NCBI GenBank assembly: GCA_021802115.1
Contig: JAKABA010000067.1
Location: 1-17,112, forward strand
Direction of reading: 5' to 3'
From: a bacterium
GTDB taxonomy: Bacteria > Chloroflexota > Dormibacteria > UBA8260 > Bog-877
Length of the DNA stretch: 17,112 nucleotides
The notes beneath the pieces were generated by a model. The model was not told the DNA's origin and did no database searches. It was given only the letters and a program-made list of their open reading frames with translations. Of this stretch, positions 15,211-17,112 are shown piece after piece. Position 1 is the first letter of the stretch. Each line of letters opens with the position of its first letter. Both the position numbers and the translations under genes were made by a program.

Positions 15211-15335
15211 CCGCGGTGGGGTCCGGCCAGCGGCAGCGACAAGGGGTATTCCAGCGCCAACTCCCATCCGCCTGCCGTCCATTCCAACCTCTGCCTCTAG
15301 AAGGTTGAGCCGACTCCCTGGCTATTCCGAGGAGC

Positions 15336-15352
15336 CGGCCCCACCAGGGCCG
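15336..15352 (-). terminator. Short hairpin downstream of the peptidase gene
   Basis: CGGCCC (15336-15341) pairs with GGGCCG (15347-15352) around CACCA, just after the peptidase stop on the minus strand. There is no U-tract, so it is only a weak terminator candidate. Confidence 0.3.
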
Positions 15353-15355
15353 TGG

Positions 15356-16705
15356 TCAGAATTGACGCGAGTGGCCGCGCGCGAGAGCGCCCATGGGATC
15401 CCAGGCAGGCAGGGTGATGGGCTCGAGTTGCAACGCCTGCTGGAGCTGAGCGGGCAGCGACTCCCGGCGCGCCGCGATCTCGAACACGTACTCGTCGAAC
15501 CACGAGTCATTCATGGCATAGAAGCCTTTGCGTCCCTTGTCGGCGCCCCAACTGTTCTCCACCCGCCAGCGGCGGGGCACCCCGTCGACGATATCGACTC
15601 CGGTGAAGAGCATGGCGTGGGTCATGGCCGACTCGTGATATAGAAGGCGCTCGCCCTTGTTCAAGGTGAAGTCGACTCCGTAGACGGCGGATAGCGCATA
15701 CAGGTCCGCGTCCCAGATTCCGTACTCGGTGCTCATCATCTTGCCAACGTCACAACCGAACCAGACCGGCTCCCCGGCCAGCAGTTGGCGGGAGGTGATC
15801 TCCTTCATCAGGCTCACTTCGACGTTGAGGTAGCGGACGGGTGGCGCCCCGACCACGTTCCCCAGGTGCTCGACGGTGAAGGTGCGGCCCAGGGCACTGG
15901 TGGGCCTTGGGTCATTGACCAGGCAGACGTAGTCGTCCAGGGGAAGGTCTATGTAGCGAGCCGCGAATTCGGTCGGGGTGAGTTCTCCATCGCGGTGGAA
16001 GGTCCGATGCCGGTCCGTCCACTGCCAGAGGAAGCGGTCGGGAGGAGTCCCGAGATGGATGCATAGCACTCGGTAGATGGTCCGGAGCACCGCTTCTTTC
16101 TCTGCCCGCGCCTCAGCCTGACTGCGGAGTCCTGCCTCCCGAACCACTCTGGCGCCTTGGCGCAGCACGGTCCGCAACACCTCATTCATCCGCCGGGTGT
16201 TGGACGAGCTCTCCGTCTCCGGCATCACCTCCTTGGGGACCAGTCCGTGCTTCCTGATGAGCGCGACAAACATGTTCCACTGGCCGCCGTCATCGGCGAG
16301 GGAGTCGAGCAGGTAGGCCACCGTGCGGTCGTCCAAGTCCCGGTCGCAGGTGGCGAGGAGCGCTTCCAAGGCGTAATTGGCCCGCTCGATCTTGTCCCAG
16401 AACATGGCGTGGTTTTGGGAGAACTCGAAGTTCTTCAGGCCCATCTTCTTCATGGCGGGCATCCGGAGAAGATTCAAGCCCGCAAAGAGCCAGCACCGCC
16501 CGCTCTGCCGTTGGTTGGTCACTTTCCAGTCGTCGAGCAGGGTCGAGAAAGTGTGCCCGGTGCTGCTGATTTTGTCTCGGACCAGCGCAACTTGCTCAAT
16601 GGAGGCTCGCGTGACCGCATTCTGGGCCATGCGTGACGTCGAATCAGCCGCGAAGGATTCGCGGAACGCAAGGAGCGCTTCCGAGCCGAGCGCACCGTCA
16701 TCCAT
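15356..16705 (-). CDS. pepC: Aminopeptidase C / bleomycin hydrolase-type cysteine peptidase
   Basis: A 449-residue cytoplasmic papain-fold peptidase (family C1B), which removes N-terminal amino acids and in relatives inactivates bleomycin. The catalytic triad is visible: C71 in NQRQSGRCWLFAGL, H363 in AMTHAMLFTGVD and N384 in WRVENSWGADKG. Other family landmarks are FEFSQNHAMFWDKIERAN and DGGQWNMF. Length is normal for the family, which forms hexamers with an internal active site. I chose ATG 16705 because GGGAGG precedes it by about seven bases. An in-frame start at 16732 would add nine residues without such a site. No signal peptide. It is a single gene, and neighbours give no pathway context. 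A role in peptide turnover is most likely. Confidence 0.93.
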   Translation of the reverse strand: MDDGALGSEALLAFRESFAADSTSRMAQNAVTRASIEQVALVRDKISSTGHTFSTLLDDWKVTNQRQSGRCWLFAGLNLLRMPAMKKMGLKNFEFSQNHAMFWDKIERANYALEALLATCDRDLDDRTVAYLLDSLADDGGQWNMFVALIRKHGLVPKEVMPETESSSNTRRMNEVLRTVLRQGARVVREAGLRSQAEARAEKEAVLRTIYRVLCIHLGTPPDRFLWQWTDRHRTFHRDGELTPTEFAARYIDLPLDDYVCLVNDPRPTSALGRTFTVEHLGNVVGAPPVRYLNVEVSLMKEITSRQLLAGEPVWFGCDVGKMMSTEYGIWDADLYALSAVYGVDFTLNKGERLLYHESAMTHAMLFTGVDIVDGVPRRWRVENSWGADKGRKGFYAMNDSWFDEYVFEIAARRESLPAQLQQALQLEPITLPAWDPMGALARGHSRQF

Positions 16706-17041
16706 CCAGGTCCCTCCCTGAGCGCAGCCCACCCGATGCGGTTGCGCATCATGCTACTCGTTCGAGGGAGCTTGGGACCTGCCCACAACGGGTGCCTGGC
16801 TGCCCAACCGTACTCGAGCCGACGCCCGCCCACCGGGATTCGGGTATCGCCGCTTGCCGGGCCACGGCCATTCGCCTCCGCCGCCTGCATCGCCCTCTAC
16901 CGGCGGCGGGTCGCTGCACCCCATCGAGCCGGACCCGGCGCCCATCGCCTAGGTAGCTGGTGTTTTTCGGTGGGTGAGGTGGCGGGAGGAGGAGTCGGGT
17001 CCGGAGAATGACCAGCAGGTAGTTCCTGACTGGGGGTGAAG
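16706..17041. other. Intergenic stretch with no recognised gene
   Basis: Overlapping open frames exist but translate to Arg/Pro/Ala-rich sequence without motifs. The peptidase promoter (minus strand) should lie at the left side. If the gene at 17042 belongs to an insertion sequence, its terminal repeat would be somewhere in the last 100 bases, but only one end is in the window so it cannot be defined. Confidence 0.5.
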
Positions 17042-17112
17042 ATGACTCTGGGCATGGCCGACCGGCAAGACGAACTCTTCGACGAGGTGGTGCGGTTCTG
17101 CGACGAGACGCT
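17042..17112 (+). CDS. N-terminal fragment, possibly an IS transposase, cut by the window edge
   Basis: ATG 17042 is preceded by GGGGGTGA, a good ribosome binding site. The first residues are MTLGMADRQDELFDEVVRFC. This resembles, from memory, the start of some high-GC transposases of the IS1182/IS5-like type, whose N-terminal region begins with a short acidic helix of this kind. Only 23 full codons are visible and no catalytic residue can be seen. It could be an unrelated cytoplasmic protein. Confidence 0.45.
   Translation, partial: MTLGMADRQDELFDEVVRFCDET

Noticed and set aside
1..17112. CRISPR array, rRNA, integrase or phage structural genes
   Set aside because: Looked for evenly spaced direct repeats, rRNA-like sequence and integrase motifs; none seen. 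The only repeats found are the 30-bp inverted pair and the short TCGGG tract.

Overview
The window is a GC-rich bacterial chromosome segment with frequent GTG/TTG starts, short ATGA/GTGA gene overlaps and a tRNA that encodes its own CCA end. Gene content and codon use fit a high-GC soil-type lineage such as Actinomycetota or a neighbouring Chloroflexota/Dormibacterota-like group. No gene in the window fixes the phylum, so this is an inference.

Layout. 1-82: 3' part of a serine tRNA (anticodon UGA). 84-1462: a gene-poor stretch beginning with one arm of a 30-bp inverted repeat (84-113) whose partner is at 1118-1147. Between the arms are several tiny hydrophobic ORFs but no transposase. 1463-3642: a divergent pair, an aminoglycoside-phosphotransferase-like kinase (minus) and a drug-exporter-type MFS protein (plus), separated by a (TCGGG)4 tract. 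3803-4447: an unrecognised four-helix membrane protein with a small exported tail. 4621-4885: a doubtful small ORF.

5030-9173: the most coherent system. A ROK-family sugar kinase is divergent from a cupin-type phosphoglucose isomerase, which overlaps by ATGA with an APC-family (amino acid type) permease. A DeoR-family regulator follows behind a 13-bp hairpin. Two palindromes in the divergent intergenic region are candidate operators. Sugar-phosphate enzymes with an amino-acid-type permease suggest uptake of a sugar-amine or glycated amino acid conjugate, by analogy with the E. coli frl system, which also uses an APC permease. No deglycase is present, so this is a hypothesis.

9604-14783: a two-gene signalling operon. 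The first gene is PAS / degenerate GGDEF (GGDQF) / intact EAL / receiver, likely a c-di-GMP phosphodiesterase with a phospho-receiver at its C-terminus. It overlaps a soluble hybrid histidine kinase (GAF, PAS, HisKA, HATPase, two receivers, Hpt). The Hpt could hand phosphate to the receiver on the EAL protein, linking a cytoplasmic sensor to c-di-GMP breakdown.

15016-15210: a two-helix small membrane protein. 15356-16705: a bleomycin hydrolase/PepC-type cysteine aminopeptidase (minus). 17042-17112: the first codons of a gene cut by the window edge, possibly an IS transposase.
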